A DNA stretch of 64,000 bases, taken from contig NZ_JAFCJZ010000033.1 in NCBI RefSeq assembly GCF_018130765.1, forward strand, positions 1 through 64,000, given 5' to 3'. The DNA is from Bradyrhizobium iriomotense. Lineage in GTDB: Bacteria; Pseudomonadota; Alphaproteobacteria; Rhizobiales; Xanthobacteraceae. Positions 8,593 through 16,241 of this stretch are shown here, in pieces. Below the pieces are notes generated by a model. The model worked only from the letters and a program-made list of their open reading frames with translations. It made no database searches and had not been told where the DNA came from. Position 1 is the stretch's first letter; each line of letters opens with the position of its first letter. The translations under genes and the position numbers were made by a program.

Positions 8593-8860
8593 TCGCAAAA
8601 TCCAAAAAGCCGATACGACTAAATACTCTCGCTATCCGAAGGCTAAAATGTGCCCATGGCCTAGCCACAGTTGTCCAGGCCATTCACCGATGCAAGCCTA
8701 AATCTTGGTCGTTAAATATTAAATATCCCACCAAAACGTGATCGGTGCGCCCCGGGGCTTACCTGGCACCGGCATGGCTTGTGATTTCCGGCCCTGCGGC
8801 GGTCTTTCCGGAACGCCAGGCGACATGCCGCGCACCACTGGTATCGCGATCGCGCGACCT

Positions 8861-9103
8861 TCAATCCAGGAATTCAACACCGATACGATTTCCGCTGGAC
8901 CAGACGACCCGGCAATCCCGGACAATGCGATCCTTCTCCAGCATCAGCTTGATGCGGGGCCTGACGTAGACCTTGTCCGCCATCTCGATGGCGGCGCCAA
9001 GATCGGAGAGACTGACGACACGGCATCGCATGCTGGATCCATCGCCGGCGATGTATGCGACCTCGTCGACTGTCGCGCGCTGCTGTCTGCGACGCTCCTC
9101 CAC
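8861..9103 (-). CDS. PilZ-domain protein (c-di-GMP receptor type)
   Basis: 80 residues from GTG 9103. The whole protein is one PilZ domain: N-terminal EERRRQQRATV corresponds to the RxxxR arm, VSLSDLGAAIEM to the [D/N]xSxxG motif (here SLSDLGA), and CRVVWSSGNRIGVEFLD to the closing strand. PilZ domains bind cyclic di-GMP and control motility, pili or polysaccharide; binding here is inferred. The start lies 6 bp after the stop of the preceding PilZ gene, so the two are probably cotranscribed. Confidence 0.85.
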   Translation of the reverse strand: MEERRRQQRATVDEVAYIAGDGSSMRCRVVSLSDLGAAIEMADKVYVRPRIKLMLEKDRIVRDCRVVWSSGNRIGVEFLD

Positions 9104-9109
9104 GACAAC

Positions 9110-9409
9110 TCACCCCTTACCCGCGTTCTTGCCGCGCAGGAAGTGAACTCCAATGTTATCGCCGTTGATCCAGGCCAGCTCGCAGCGACGGAAGGCCGTT
9201 CCGGTCGTCGAAAGCAGCAGGAAAAACTCCTTCAGCGCAAGCCCCTCGATCGACCCTTCGATCTTGAGCTTCGCTCCGGCCTCGGCCACGTCGGTCATCT
9301 GACATTGGCGGCTCCACGTTCCGTCGATCGCCACCATGTGCACGTCGACGCCGCGCGAGAACTCGATACGTGCCGTTCCGCGTTTTTCGGGTGGTAGCGA
9401 ATCAGACAT
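9110..9409 (-). CDS. PilZ-domain protein, first of a pair
   Basis: 99 residues from ATG 9409 (MSDSLPPEKRGTARIEFSRG). EKRGTARIEF is the RxxxR-type arm, MTDVAEAGAKLKI the DxxxxGA turn and CELAWINGDNIGVHFLRG the final strands. As a short stand-alone PilZ protein it may act as a cytoplasmic c-di-GMP adaptor. The RxxxR arm is less canonical than in the downstream partner (8861-9103), so ligand binding is less certain. The Flp pilus and giant adhesins nearby are plausible targets, as inference only. Confidence 0.8.
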   Translation of the reverse strand: MSDSLPPEKRGTARIEFSRGVDVHMVAIDGTWSRQCQMTDVAEAGAKLKIEGSIEGLALKEFFLLLSTTGTAFRRCELAWINGDNIGVHFLRGKNAGKG

Positions 9410-9554
9410 ATCAGCACGAAACCCGGATTTGAAAATTCAATCGAGTCGCAGCTCGCCGACTGCCAGACAAATCAAGTGCGCCGGCGCGCGACGCTCTTAC
9501 GAAATTGCGCATCCCTCGGCCGCCGGCCGAAGCACGCGCCGTTGAAATTGCGCG

Positions 9555-9576
9555 TTGTCCCGATAGTGCGGGACAA
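9555..9576. promoter_or_regulatory. Perfect palindrome, candidate operator
   Basis: TTGTCCCG (9555-9562) and CGGGACAA (9569-9576) form perfect 8-bp arms around ATAGTG. It lies 146 bp upstream of the PilZ gene pair, in a stretch with no gene. An operator for a dimeric regulator is one reading. A hairpin followed by AAAATT on plus is another, but it lacks a T-tract for a normal terminator. Confidence 0.35.
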
Positions 9577-9864
9577 AAATTCAAGAAATGCTAATGAGCC
9601 TGTCGGATTTCGGCAAATCGAAACCGGGTTCCCCGGCTTGCTCGCGGCTCCGGGCGCAAACGCAGATTGCCCCCTCGCGACGCCGAGCCTTCAGCCGAAT
9701 TTAGGCTCGTAAATTCGGCATCAGCCAACGTAAAACAAGATTAACTCGATTTTATGTTCCGGTATTCCTGCGGATTTCGAGCTGGGTTCCGTGGTGCTAC
9801 GGTTCCATCGCGAGCGACGGGACCCTGCCAGCCCCGGGTAGAACGGCGCCGCAAAACGACCTTG

Positions 9865-10025
9865 GCCCGCCTCCACCACCTTTTTTGCCGGAGGCGGGCT
9901 TCCTTTCCGTTGACCTGCCCAAACTGAAAGGGGCCGCTCCAGGAGCGGCCCCTTGCCGGTTGAAATGATTGTCCGTACTGAAATGCCAGCCCCGGCATCA
10001 ACACCCTACCGGTACTGAAGTGCCA
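9865..10025. other. Structured intergenic region: hairpins and direct repeats
   Basis: Three structures sit in 160 bp. GCCCGCCTCC (9865-9874) pairs with GGAGGCGGGC (9890-9899). A near-palindrome has 13-bp arms AAGGGGCCGCTCC (9928-9940) and GGAGCGGCCCCTT (9942-9954). TACTGAAATGCCA (9976-9988) is repeated as TACTGAAGTGCCA (10013-10025), with TGCC-AGCCCC-GGCA between. This could be a terminator pair, a structured small RNA or a dispersed element. Neither strand gives a convincing protein. Confidence 0.4.
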
Positions 10026-10204
10026 TGTGGATTCCGTTCGACTACGGTGAACCATACTGCCGTAATTTCAGGTCGGTCGCGGGCGTCGGGGCGGCCCGGC
10101 TCGCCGGAGAAACCGGTGGTCAGCGCGCAGGCGCGGGCGTGGCCGCTGATCTGCTCCACCGCGTTCGCATCGTCGCGCGCCGCCAGCTCCCAGCCGGCCT
10201 TCAC
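9998..10204 (-). pseudogene. Coding-like remnant or small protein, unknown
   Basis: 68 codons from GTG 10204, in a frame open to 10330. Codons for KAGWELAARDDANAVEQISG and following residues show strong GC3 bias, unlike typical intergenic DNA here. There is no ribosome site, and the 3' end enters the hairpin region. It lies just downstream of, and in a different frame from, the membrane protein ending at 10227, so it may be a broken or frameshifted gene end. Confidence 0.3.
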
Positions 10205-10226
10205 CTGATCTGAAAGCGCTTCGAAA

Positions 10227-10772
10227 TCAATCGAGCTCGTGGACGATGCGGGAGCTTCCCCGCAACCGACGAACCAGAGCACCGATTTCCTGATGAACGG
10301 CGCGGAAATACAGCAGATGCGTGATTGCAAAGGACAGCATGCAAGTGCCGAGGATGGTCGCCATCACGAACAGCCCCCCCGATGGGACCGCAATGGTCTC
10401 GAGCGACGCCTGTCGGAGGGTCGGCATGCCAACCTGCCAGGATGCCACCAGAAACACGGCGTAGGCTGCGCTGAGATGCGTTGCGATCGTGAAGAGCAGC
10501 CGGGATTTGGCAGCGAGCCCCAAACAGGCAAGCACGAAGATCGGAAGCGCAAGTCCGAACAGTTGAAAACCATCGACGCCGACGAAATAGCTCAGATAGG
10601 CATCGCTTCGCTGGAAGATGCCGAACAGCTTGAGATTGATGAACCAGAGTATCTCGGAGCTCGGGGCGTATTCAAGCGCGCGGACGGCGAGTTCGGCGCT
10701 CAGCGTGGCGGCAAAAAGTGCCAACGGCCCGAGAAATTGCAATTTAAACAGCCGGTTCATCCGACAAGCCAT
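10227..10772 (-). CDS. Integral membrane protein, unknown
   Basis: 181 residues from ATG 10772; ATG 10760 (MNRLFKLQFLGPLALF) is an alternative, and neither has a strong ribosome site. At least four hydrophobic segments are visible: ~10-28 (LQFLGPLALFAATLSAELAV), ~70-88 (LFGLALPIFVLACLGLAAKS), ~92-110 (FTIATHLSAAYAVFLVASW) and ~133-155 (LFVMATILGTCMLSFAITHLL). The C-terminus is basic (GALVRRLRGSSRIV), so probably cytoplasmic. No catalytic motif or known family seen. It precedes the pilus cluster on the same strand as tadD, but 94 bp separate them. Confidence 0.7.
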   Translation of the reverse strand: MACRMNRLFKLQFLGPLALFAATLSAELAVRALEYAPSSEILWFINLKLFGIFQRSDAYLSYFVGVDGFQLFGLALPIFVLACLGLAAKSRLLFTIATHLSAAYAVFLVASWQVGMPTLRQASLETIAVPSGGLFVMATILGTCMLSFAITHLLYFRAVHQEIGALVRRLRGSSRIVHELD

Positions 10773-10865
10773 ACGTTAAAGACGTTGAGCTTGTCTTAAA
10801 GGGTCCCCTGGACCGCGCCGGCGGGCTTGATCAGCCCTAAGCAATCACAAAACGCGGTTTATGAT

Positions 10866-11402
10866 TCACGGCTGATTGTTCGGCGGCCGTTCGATGAACC
10901 GGCGGCTGCCATTGAGAAGCTCGAGGTTATTTGCGATGACCGGATTGCCCGGATCCAGCGAGTATGCCTTCTCGAACTTCTTGCGCGCAGCGTTGAGATT
11001 GCCGCGCAGCATGTAGGAATAGCCCTGGTCATTCAAAACCTGCACGGTTTCGCCGCCGAGGCGGATCGCCTGCGCATAAGCCTGATCGGCCAGATCAAAG
11101 CGACGGATCCGATCATAGCTTGCAGCAAGCCCGATCCAGGCGGTCAGGTCCTTCGGGGACTTCTCGACGCCATCCCTGAAATAGCGGTTGGCAATGCCGT
11201 AATTGCCGCGGTTGAAGTGTTCGAGCCCCAGCCGCACCGGCTCGTCCGACGGATAATACTTCACGTCGGTCGGCTCCTGCACGGGGTCCGGGCCGCCGGC
11301 GTCGACGGGCGCGACGATCGCGGCCTGCCTCACCGTGTAGTCGCACGCGGCAAGGCCGGTCGCGAGCCAGCAACAGGTCAGCATCAGAAATAGACGCCGC
11401 AT
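10866..11402 (-). CDS. tadD: TadD, TPR lipoprotein of Flp pilus assembly
   Basis: 178 residues from ATG 11402; the longer frame to 11477 lacks a signal and is not used. The signal peptide ends in lipobox LATGLAAC, so the mature protein is probably lipid-anchored in the outer membrane. Residues ~60-165 carry three tetratricopeptide-type repeats (RLGLEHFNRGNYGIANRYF, AWIGLAASYDRIRRFDLADQ, LNDQGYSYMLRGNLNAARKK). In the Tad system TadD is thought to act as a pilotin-like factor for the secretin. It lies last in the tad gene order here, 108 bp after the preceding lipoprotein gene. Confidence 0.85.
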   Translation of the reverse strand: MRRLFLMLTCCWLATGLAACDYTVRQAAIVAPVDAGGPDPVQEPTDVKYYPSDEPVRLGLEHFNRGNYGIANRYFRDGVEKSPKDLTAWIGLAASYDRIRRFDLADQAYAQAIRLGGETVQVLNDQGYSYMLRGNLNAARKKFEKAYSLDPGNPVIANNLELLNGSRRFIERPPNNQP

Positions 11403-11510
11403 CAGTCCTTGTCCCCCGCCGGATCGCAGCGGCCTCCGCCAGCCCCCAGCAAAATGCTGCAAAACAACCCCATGCACAGTAGACCTGCCATTGAAATGAT
11501 TTGAGTTTTT

Positions 11511-11909
11511 TTATCTTGCTGCAGGCCCACCCACCGGTATCGAGATACCGGAAGACGCACCAGCTCCCAAACCTTGCACGTCGATGCTCTGAGTCGGCGT
11601 GGGCCGTACCCCCATTTGCTTCGTCGCATCGCTGATGTCGGGAAGCTGGTCCACGGGCTGTTTCGTGTTGCCATATCGGGTGACGGCGGCGCCGGCGCGG
11701 CGCGCGTCGGTCGCGATTCTGGTGTCGCCGACATAGCGCGGCCATGGCGTGATGGTGTGGGTGACGGCGTTGACCTGCTTGGCGTCGCCGGCGCTCATGG
11801 TGATGGTGTCGGAGCGCTGGAAGTAGCGGTCAACCTCGTCATGCCCTGCGAGCCCGTAACATCCCCCGAGCAGGATGGGCGCGCACAGAGCCAGATACCT
11901 GATGGTCAT
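11511..11909 (-). CDS. Pilus-cluster lipoprotein, unknown family
   Basis: 132 residues from ATG 11909 (MTIRYLALCAPILLGGC), lipobox LLGGC. The mature part has DRYFQRSDTITMSAGDAKQ, then HTITPWPRYVGDTRI, and a Gly/Ala/Pro tail. It starts 12 bp after cpaC ends, so it is probably cotranscribed with the secretin. CpaD normally occupies this place in alphaproteobacterial clusters, but this protein is shorter and I do not see CpaD motifs. It may be a functional substitute or an accessory outer-membrane lipoprotein. Confidence 0.7.
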   Translation of the reverse strand: MTIRYLALCAPILLGGCYGLAGHDEVDRYFQRSDTITMSAGDAKQVNAVTHTITPWPRYVGDTRIATDARRAGAAVTRYGNTKQPVDQLPDISDATKQMGVRPTPTQSIDVQGLGAGASSGISIPVGGPAAR

Positions 11910-11921
11910 CTCTCGCGTCCT

Positions 11922-13583
11922 TCAGTTGAGGGTTTTCACGACGGCCTGATCGGCCGCCGCGGGAGGCGGCGGAGGCGGCGTTCTGAGCTCGGGCGCGATG
12001 ATGTGGCCGTACGGCCCCTTCACCTCGCCGCCGGAATTGACGTAGTCGTCGTAACGCTTGCGAACTTCCATCTGGCCGTTGAGGAAGAAATCGACGTCAT
12101 TGGCCGGCAGGCGCGAATCGAGCGGCGAGGCCAGTTGCTGGCCGGGCGCAGCCGGCGCAACCAGGCGCGGCGTCACGATGATGACCAGATCGGTTTCCTG
12201 CTGCTGGTAGGACTTGCTGCTGAACAAGGTTCCGAGCACCGGCACCGAACCGATCCAGGGCAATTGCGAGACGTCCTGACGATTGCGGGTCTGGAGCAGG
12301 CCGGCGATGGCAAAGCTCTGGCCGTCGCGCAGCTCGACCGTGGTGCGCGCGTCGCGCCGTGACAATGCCGGAATGGTCGTCCCCGCGATCGTGACCGCGT
12401 TGGCGAAATCGAGTTCGCTGACGGATGGCTCGACGCGAAGATTGATCGTACCACGCGAGAGGACGGTAGGAACGAAGGCCAGCTCGACGCCGAACTTCTT
12501 GAACTCGATCGTCACAGTCGGCAGCAGGCCGGAAGTGCCCACGGTGGAGGCCACCGGAACCGGAAATTCACCGCCTGCAAGAAAGCGTGCAGCGTCGCCG
12601 GAAAGCGTGGTCAAGTTCGGCTCAGCCAGCCGACGTGCCAATCCCTTGGTTTCCAACGCAGAGATCAGCAGGTCCACCGAGCCGCCGCCGCTTGTCCTGA
12701 CGATACTGGTCAGCAAGCTTCCGAACGGGATTGGAGCGATGCCGCCCGCGGTACCGGCGAGCGTCCCGACAGTTCCAAGGATCGGGAGACTTCCCGTCGG
12801 GGGAGAACCAACGGCGCCTCCGCCAGCGCCGAGGGCGCCATTGGCGGTATTGATACCGCCGATCGGTGTGCGGCCCACCGCCGTGGTCCCGCCAAGCCCT
12901 GTATTTCCAACATTGGTCCCATTGGCATTCGCCGCGTAAAGATTGACGCCGAGATTGCGGCCAGCGTCCCGATTGACCTCGAGAAAGCGCACTTCGAGCA
13001 TCACCTGCTGCGGTGCCGCGACGCTCATGGCGTTGACCACGGTGCCGCCCTTGCCAACCGTGCCGGTCGCAATCGCCATCGCCCGCTCGGCGGCGACGGC
13101 ATCGACGACCGTTCCGTTCAACACCACCTGTCCCTCGGACGAGGAGACGCGGATGCCGGGAGAGCCGGTGCTGGCGCGGATGTTCTGCTGCAGGCTGTTG
13201 GTGTCGATGGCGACCTCGACATCGAGGATGCCGATCTGCTTCATCGACGAGTCGAGCAGAATGACGTTGGTGGTGCCGGTCTGCTTGCCCTGGATGTAGA
13301 TCAGGTGATCGCTCAGCGACTTCACATCGGCGATGTCGGACGAGCCGGCAACGATGGTCGCAAAGGCCTGGTCGACCCGGAAGGTCCTGGACTTGTTGAC
13401 GATCACCTTGACGCGCTGGACGTCGTTCATCTCGCTGACGAAGACGCCACCAGGGGAGACGCGCCGGTCGGCGGCGCCCACGTGGTCCGCGGAACCGACC
13501 AAGGCGAGGCCGGCGCCCAGAGCCAACACGCTCAGCGCGCAACGCCTGTTTCGGGCCCCAATGAATACGCGACCGCCACCCAT
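11922..13583 (-). CDS. cpaC: CpaC/RcpA secretin of the Flp pilus
   Basis: 553 residues from ATG 13583 (AAGGGGTTTGGAA upstream); the frame to 13646 adds a non-signal stretch. Signal peptide to about residue 38 (HVGAADR). Residues ~50-125 form the pilus N-terminal domain (VIVNKSRTFRVDQAFATIVA ... IYIQGKQTGTTNVILLD). Residues ~130-195 form a BON-like module (GQVVLNGTVVDAVAAERAMA). From ~200 comes the secretin core: VMLEVRFLEVNRDAGRNLGV, a Gly-rich insertion, VDLLISALETKGLARRLAEP and LPWIGSVPVLGTLFSS, ending with FLNGQMEVRKRYDDYV. It forms the outer-membrane channel for the pilus. It sits downstream of the pseudopilin genes rather than between cpaB and cpaE. Confidence 0.93.
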   Translation of the reverse strand: MGGGRVFIGARNRRCALSVLALGAGLALVGSADHVGAADRRVSPGGVFVSEMNDVQRVKVIVNKSRTFRVDQAFATIVAGSSDIADVKSLSDHLIYIQGKQTGTTNVILLDSSMKQIGILDVEVAIDTNSLQQNIRASTGSPGIRVSSSEGQVVLNGTVVDAVAAERAMAIATGTVGKGGTVVNAMSVAAPQQVMLEVRFLEVNRDAGRNLGVNLYAANANGTNVGNTGLGGTTAVGRTPIGGINTANGALGAGGGAVGSPPTGSLPILGTVGTLAGTAGGIAPIPFGSLLTSIVRTSGGGSVDLLISALETKGLARRLAEPNLTTLSGDAARFLAGGEFPVPVASTVGTSGLLPTVTIEFKKFGVELAFVPTVLSRGTINLRVEPSVSELDFANAVTIAGTTIPALSRRDARTTVELRDGQSFAIAGLLQTRNRQDVSQLPWIGSVPVLGTLFSSKSYQQQETDLVIIVTPRLVAPAAPGQQLASPLDSRLPANDVDFFLNGQMEVRKRYDDYVNSGGEVKGPYGHIIAPELRTPPPPPPAAADQAVVKTLN

Positions 13584-13977
13584 TTCCAAACCCCTTGCCG
13601 CCTTCTGCGGCTGTCCCCGACAATGCACTCCCGGGCGCTTCAGCAACTCTCCTTCGTACGCAACGCCACAGAGTTTACAATTCGTTCCACTACAAACCGT
13701 TACCGGGTTATTTCCGGCAGTTGCGTCGGGCCTAAATCATCCCTCCGCATCCGCCAGGAACCGAGGCCTGCGGCGTGCAAAGCAGCACCGGGATCATCAT
13801 CAATCCCGCGCGCGCTTGGCAAGGCGAGACCCCTGCCGCAGTGCCGCAATGCCACAGAAAACTGATTAATGTTGCCCACGGGCACCACTTTTTGTTGCCG
13901 CTTCGATTCGGAACTGCCGTTGCGGGTTGCAATCCCGGCGGATGGCACCGCCAGGATGATGCCCGGTAAATTCGAAT
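13584..13977 (-). other. Intergenic region upstream of cpaC
   Basis: 394 bases between the TadE-like gene and cpaC, long enough to hold a separate promoter for the cpaC-lipoprotein-tadD group. TGCCC and GGGCA with a one-base centre (near 13876) give a short hairpin past the TadE stop. No convincing -35/-10 pair or further gene was seen. Confidence 0.4.
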
Positions 13978-14394
13978 TTATGGCGTGAATGGAACCTGGG
14001 TAGAGGCGCTCGGCGCGTTCAGCGACGTGCCCCAGATCGGCATCACAGGGGTGAACCCTATAGACGCCGTGACGGTCAGCATCCCACCTCCCGACGTCGT
14101 GGCGAGTGTAGGGCTGGCACCGCCGGCATAGAGGAAGGGGGCTGCATTCTGCTTCTCCGTGCTGGAGAGATAGTCGCCCGTACAGCCGGAGGGTGAGTTG
14201 TTACTGGTGACGGCAGGCGTATAGCACTGGATCATCATGGCACGGGCGGCCGCCCCCGCGAGGTGCCGGAGCGATTGCATCGTGATCGCATAACATCCGA
14301 GATCGAAGATGGCGAACACCAGGGTGAAGAACGCCACCGCCACCAGGCAAAATTCGAAGGCCGCGACTCCGCGATTGTCGAGCTTTCTCATCAC
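13978..14394 (-). CDS. TadE-like pseudopilin
   Basis: 138 residues from ATG 14394. The N-terminus MMRKLDNRGVAAFEFCLVAVAFFTLVFAIFD is a type IV pilin-like leader: a basic stretch, Gly (RG), then a hydrophobic helix with Glu at +5 (VAAFE), as required for cleavage and methylation by the TadV/CpaA peptidase. The rest is a Ser/Thr/Gly-rich periplasmic domain with two Cys (IQCYTPAV, SGCTGDY). Its start overlaps the preceding gene by ATGA, implying coupled translation. Confidence 0.85.
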   Translation of the reverse strand: MMRKLDNRGVAAFEFCLVAVAFFTLVFAIFDLGCYAITMQSLRHLAGAAARAMMIQCYTPAVTSNNSPSGCTGDYLSSTEKQNAAPFLYAGGASPTLATTSGGGMLTVTASIGFTPVMPIWGTSLNAPSASTQVPFTP

Positions 14395-15764
14395 TTCACC
14401 AAAGCAACGACCTGGGTTTTGGCGATGGTGCCCGGCGCGCAGCCTGACGTGCTAAGGTAAGCACTACCGCTCATGGTGAGGGTGTTGGCGATAACTTCGG
14501 TACAGGTCGTATTTGTACTGGCCGCCGTTCCGTTCCAGGTAACATCGACATTAGGGAAATACAGCGCGCCGCCCAGAGCGACCGTGCCACTGCCGTTGAT
14601 GGTGACATTGTTGTTGCTCTTGGTCGGCGCCTGATCGTCGATCAGAACGCCGTTCAGAAGAGAAGAGAAGGAGTTGGTTGCAGGGGCGGAGAGATTAACC
14701 GTAGCGCCGCTGATGGAAATGCTGGAGTCCCCGAGCAAAACGAGGGTTACGCCCGTTCCTGAACTCGTACACGTGCAGTTGACGTATCCGCCATTGATTT
14801 TAATCGCTGCCTTATAGAAGAAATACGTGCCGGACGTTGCGCCTTCGGTGTCAAAAGTCACGTAGTCCCCTGTCGTCACGGTCAGGTCCTTGTATGCCCC
14901 CGTGCCCGAACTGTTCGGAGTGATCTTATAACAATTCTTGACATCAGCAGGTAACCCAGCGGGGCACGGTGTTATTTTCTGTAGTGGCGCCGTATTGCCG
15001 GTTCTGCTGTTGAACGATGCACTATCCAATGCCGCAAGTGGATTCGTCGCGGGCAGCATATTGTAATTGTAGGGGACCCCGGGATCGCAATTGCCCGAAT
15101 TGGTACAGCCATTGACGGCATTCACGGCCCAACCCGAACCGCTGAAAGTCGGGGTGCTCGCATATTTGACAGTGTTATCCGCCATCAATCCACACCCATT
15201 TCCGGTGATGTTGACGCTACCGCCGAGTGTCAGTCCGATACTGGTCTCAGACAGCCCCAACGCGCAAAGGTCCTTGGGGTTTTTGACTTCCACAATCGCT
15301 TGCGCGCCAATGTCGACAGTAGACAGACCGAGCACCGCGGCCAAAGCCGTCGGCTGTTGCTGGCTAACGACGGCACGAACGAAATTGCCACTCGCCGAAC
15401 TGGCCCAGGCGCCGGCAGAATAGCTACCGCGATCGATCTGGACGGTCCGCGTCGTACCTGCCGGAAGCGATGAGCAGCCCGTATAGGACTCGCCGGAATT
15501 GCAGAACGCGTTCTGCGCGGCGAACTGCTTGCCGCGGTTAACGTAGTCCTGCCCCGCATCACAATTGGTGCTCCCGGAGATCGTGCAGGCGAGGGTCAAG
15601 CCGCCGGAATACGCTGCCGCATCAGCGGCATTCTGGGCGTGTTGCTTGGTAACGTACCACGATCCCGCCTCGGCCCCGAGGGCAACGACTCCGATCAGCG
15701 GGATCAGTGCGATGACGGTTGCGAAGGCTACGGAGCCACGACGACAGCGACGCAGGTTGCGCAC
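14391..15764 (-). CDS. TadG-like pilus assembly protein
   Basis: 457 residues from ATG 15764. The N-terminal RCRRGSVAFATVIALIPLIG followed by WYVTKQHAQNAADAAAYSGG is the TadE/G-type membrane anchor with its typical DAAA turn. The long remainder is rich in Ser, Thr, Asn and Gly with Cys pairs, and near the C-terminus has short beta strands (NVTINGSGTVALGGALYF, NTLTMSGSAYLSTSGCAPG) like a beta-solenoid. I see no von Willebrand A domain, which many TadG proteins carry. It overlaps the next gene by 4 bp and probably sits in the inner membrane as a minor pilus component. Confidence 0.85.
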   Translation of the reverse strand: MRNLRRCRRGSVAFATVIALIPLIGVVALGAEAGSWYVTKQHAQNAADAAAYSGGLTLACTISGSTNCDAGQDYVNRGKQFAAQNAFCNSGESYTGCSSLPAGTTRTVQIDRGSYSAGAWASSASGNFVRAVVSQQQPTALAAVLGLSTVDIGAQAIVEVKNPKDLCALGLSETSIGLTLGGSVNITGNGCGLMADNTVKYASTPTFSGSGWAVNAVNGCTNSGNCDPGVPYNYNMLPATNPLAALDSASFNSRTGNTAPLQKITPCPAGLPADVKNCYKITPNSSGTGAYKDLTVTTGDYVTFDTEGATSGTYFFYKAAIKINGGYVNCTCTSSGTGVTLVLLGDSSISISGATVNLSAPATNSFSSLLNGVLIDDQAPTKSNNNVTINGSGTVALGGALYFPNVDVTWNGTAASTNTTCTEVIANTLTMSGSAYLSTSGCAPGTIAKTQVVALVK

Positions 15765-15773
15765 GACGTCCTC

Positions 15774-16241
15774 CTACTGAAATCGTTCTGAATATTGGAC
15801 TGTGCAGGTGCTGCACAGCAGCGATCCGAGCACCAGCGGAGACAAGGAAAAACTCGTCGTGAAGGTATAGTATTTCGGCAATGTTGTACCGGAAGCGCAC
15901 GGCGCCGGCGTTCCGTCGCAGTACACCTGCGCAGTAATGGAATAGCCTCCGACGGTCGCAGGCAGCGAGCTTTTCCAAGCGCTGACGGCGGACGAACTGG
16001 TAACGTCGCTCGGCGGCGAATATTGCGTGCGCTGCCCCATATCACGCAGCGCCTGATAGGCAGAGAGATAGTTGAAGCCGGCCACGGCAACGTCGGCGAG
16101 CGGCAGAAGCAGGCTAAGAAACAGGAACCCGAAAACGAACGGCATCTCAAACGCGACCGCGCCGCGCTGGTCCCGGATAAAGGATCTTTTACGGCTTCTG
16201 GAACTGACCCGGCGAACACCGGCCGCGCTCATGGTTCTCAT
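15774..16241 (-). CDS. TadE-like pseudopilin
   Basis: 155 residues from ATG 16241, overlapping the tadC stop (ATGA). A basic leader (RVSSRSRKRSFIRDQRG) precedes AVAFEMPFVFGFLFLSLLLP, so Glu is at +5 after the Gly cleavage point. The periplasmic part has two Cys pairs (VYCDGTPAPC, LLCSTCTVQYSE). One of three consecutive TadE/G-type proteins; these are thought to be minor pilins processed by CpaA. Confidence 0.85.
   Translation of the reverse strand: MRTMSAAGVRRVSSRSRKRSFIRDQRGAVAFEMPFVFGFLFLSLLLPLADVAVAGFNYLSAYQALRDMGQRTQYSPPSDVTSSSAVSAWKSSLPATVGGYSITAQVYCDGTPAPCASGTTLPKYYTFTTSFSLSPLVLGSLLCSTCTVQYSERFQ

Noticed and set aside
8719..8826. 35-codon minus ORF ending ITFWWDI, just after the PilZ pair
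   Set aside because: No ribosome site, Pro/Arg-rich composition, no recognisable feature. It could be a real microprotein but is not supportable.
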